Shown here: positions 5,644-5,909 of the stretch, in pieces | Layout of the letters: each line of letters begins with the position of its first letter | How positions within the stretch are numbered: the stretch's first letter is position 1 | Source of the DNA: Sphingomonas paucimobilis | GTDB lineage: Bacteria; Pseudomonadota; Alphaproteobacteria; Sphingomonadales; Sphingomonadaceae | DNA length: 5,909 nucleotides | Direction of reading: 5' to 3' | Assembly (NCBI GenBank): GCA_945860425.1 | Contig: CAMAQU010000114.1 | Span: 1 to 5,909 of the forward strand | The notes under the pieces: model-generated | Seen by the model: the letters and a program-made list of their open reading frames with translations, nothing else | Databases searched by the model: none | Told to the model about the DNA's origin: nothing | Translations under genes and position numbers: made by a program

Positions 5644-5909
5644 TGTCCGCCCGCCTTTAAGAAACCGTACACCACCCGGTCCAGCTCCGGCACGTCCAGA
5701 AGGAAGCTATCATGCCCGAACGGGGCCGACAGCTCGACAAAGCTGACAGGCGCGCCGCTGGCATTGAGGGCGTGAACAATATTGCGCGACTCGGATGTGG
5801 GGTAGAGCCAATCAGTATCGAAACTGATGAGGCAAAAGCGCGTGGCCGACCCGCGAAAGGCATTGGCGAGATGCCCGCCATGATCTTCTGCCAGATCAAA
5901 ATAATCCAT
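5640..5909 (-). CDS. metX: homoserine O-acyltransferase MetX, C-terminal 89 residues (5' end outside window)
   Basis: MetX is an alpha/beta-hydrolase that transfers an acyl group from acetyl-CoA (in some proteobacteria succinyl-CoA) to homoserine, the committed step of methionine synthesis. Only the C-terminal part is present. The Met encoded at 5909-5907 (MDYFDLAEDHGG) is almost certainly internal, because the Ser nucleophile, oxyanion loop and lid precede this part in the family. Two triad members are visible: the Asp in SFDTDWLYPT (second D, codon at 5811-5813) and the His in APFGHDSFLL (codon at 5712-5714). SESRNIVHAL between them is typical. The residues that would tell acetyl- from succinyl-CoA use are outside the window, so the acyl donor is left open. 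The gene ends in TGA overlapping the metW ATG. Confidence 0.94.
   Translation of the reverse strand: MDYFDLAEDHGGHLANAFRGSATRFCLISFDTDWLYPTSESRNIVHALNASGAPVSFVELSAPFGHDSFLLDVPELDRVVYGFLKAGGQ

Noticed and set aside
1..5909. Search for mobile elements, CRISPR repeats, tRNA or other RNA genes, toxin-antitoxin or defence genes
   Set aside because: Nothing is visible: the seven conserved genes fill almost the whole window and the four gaps are 45-110 bp with only the hairpins described.

Overview
The window is a stretch of ordinary chromosomal housekeeping genes from an alphaproteobacterium, most likely a sphingomonad (Sphingomonadales). The evidence is moderately high GC (about 60% by eye), GC-rich third codon positions, a ubiquinol-cytochrome c chaperone gene next to a DUF177 gene and divergent from a bamE lipoprotein gene, and a MetX-MetW pair. 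The order-level assignment is inference from gene content and protein style, not a search result. I see no mobile element, tRNA, rRNA, CRISPR array, phage gene or defence system.

Layout from left to right: (1) 1-966, minus strand: the first 322 residues of MutS, whose ATPase half lies outside the window. (2) A 110-bp divergent gap. (3) 1077-3338, plus: a complete MaeB-type malic enzyme with a phosphotransacetylase-like C-terminal domain. (4) A 56-bp convergent gap holding a long hairpin. (5) 3395-3865, minus: the BamE outer-membrane assembly lipoprotein. (6) A 102-bp divergent gap that must hold the promoters of bamE and of the next operon. (7) 3968-4489 and 4486-5007, plus: a ubiquinol-cytochrome c chaperone (CBP3 family) and a DUF177/YceD protein, translationally coupled through an ATGA overlap. 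(8) A 45-bp convergent gap holding a perfect 20-bp palindrome. (9) 5053-5643 and 5640-5909, minus: metW and the last 89 codons of metX, again joined by ATGA, with metX upstream in the operon.

The genes fall into independent functional units: DNA mismatch repair (MutS), the malate-pyruvate node with likely acetyl-CoA control (MaeB), envelope assembly (BamE), respiratory complex III assembly (CBP3 homologue), a probable ribosome or rRNA-linked factor (DUF177), and the homoserine acylation step of methionine synthesis (MetX/MetW). Coding density is very high: the seven genes leave only four short gaps. Both convergent gaps contain strong hairpins without a U-tract, while neither divergent gap shows a convincing promoter consensus. 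I found no credible new system; the findings below are modest.
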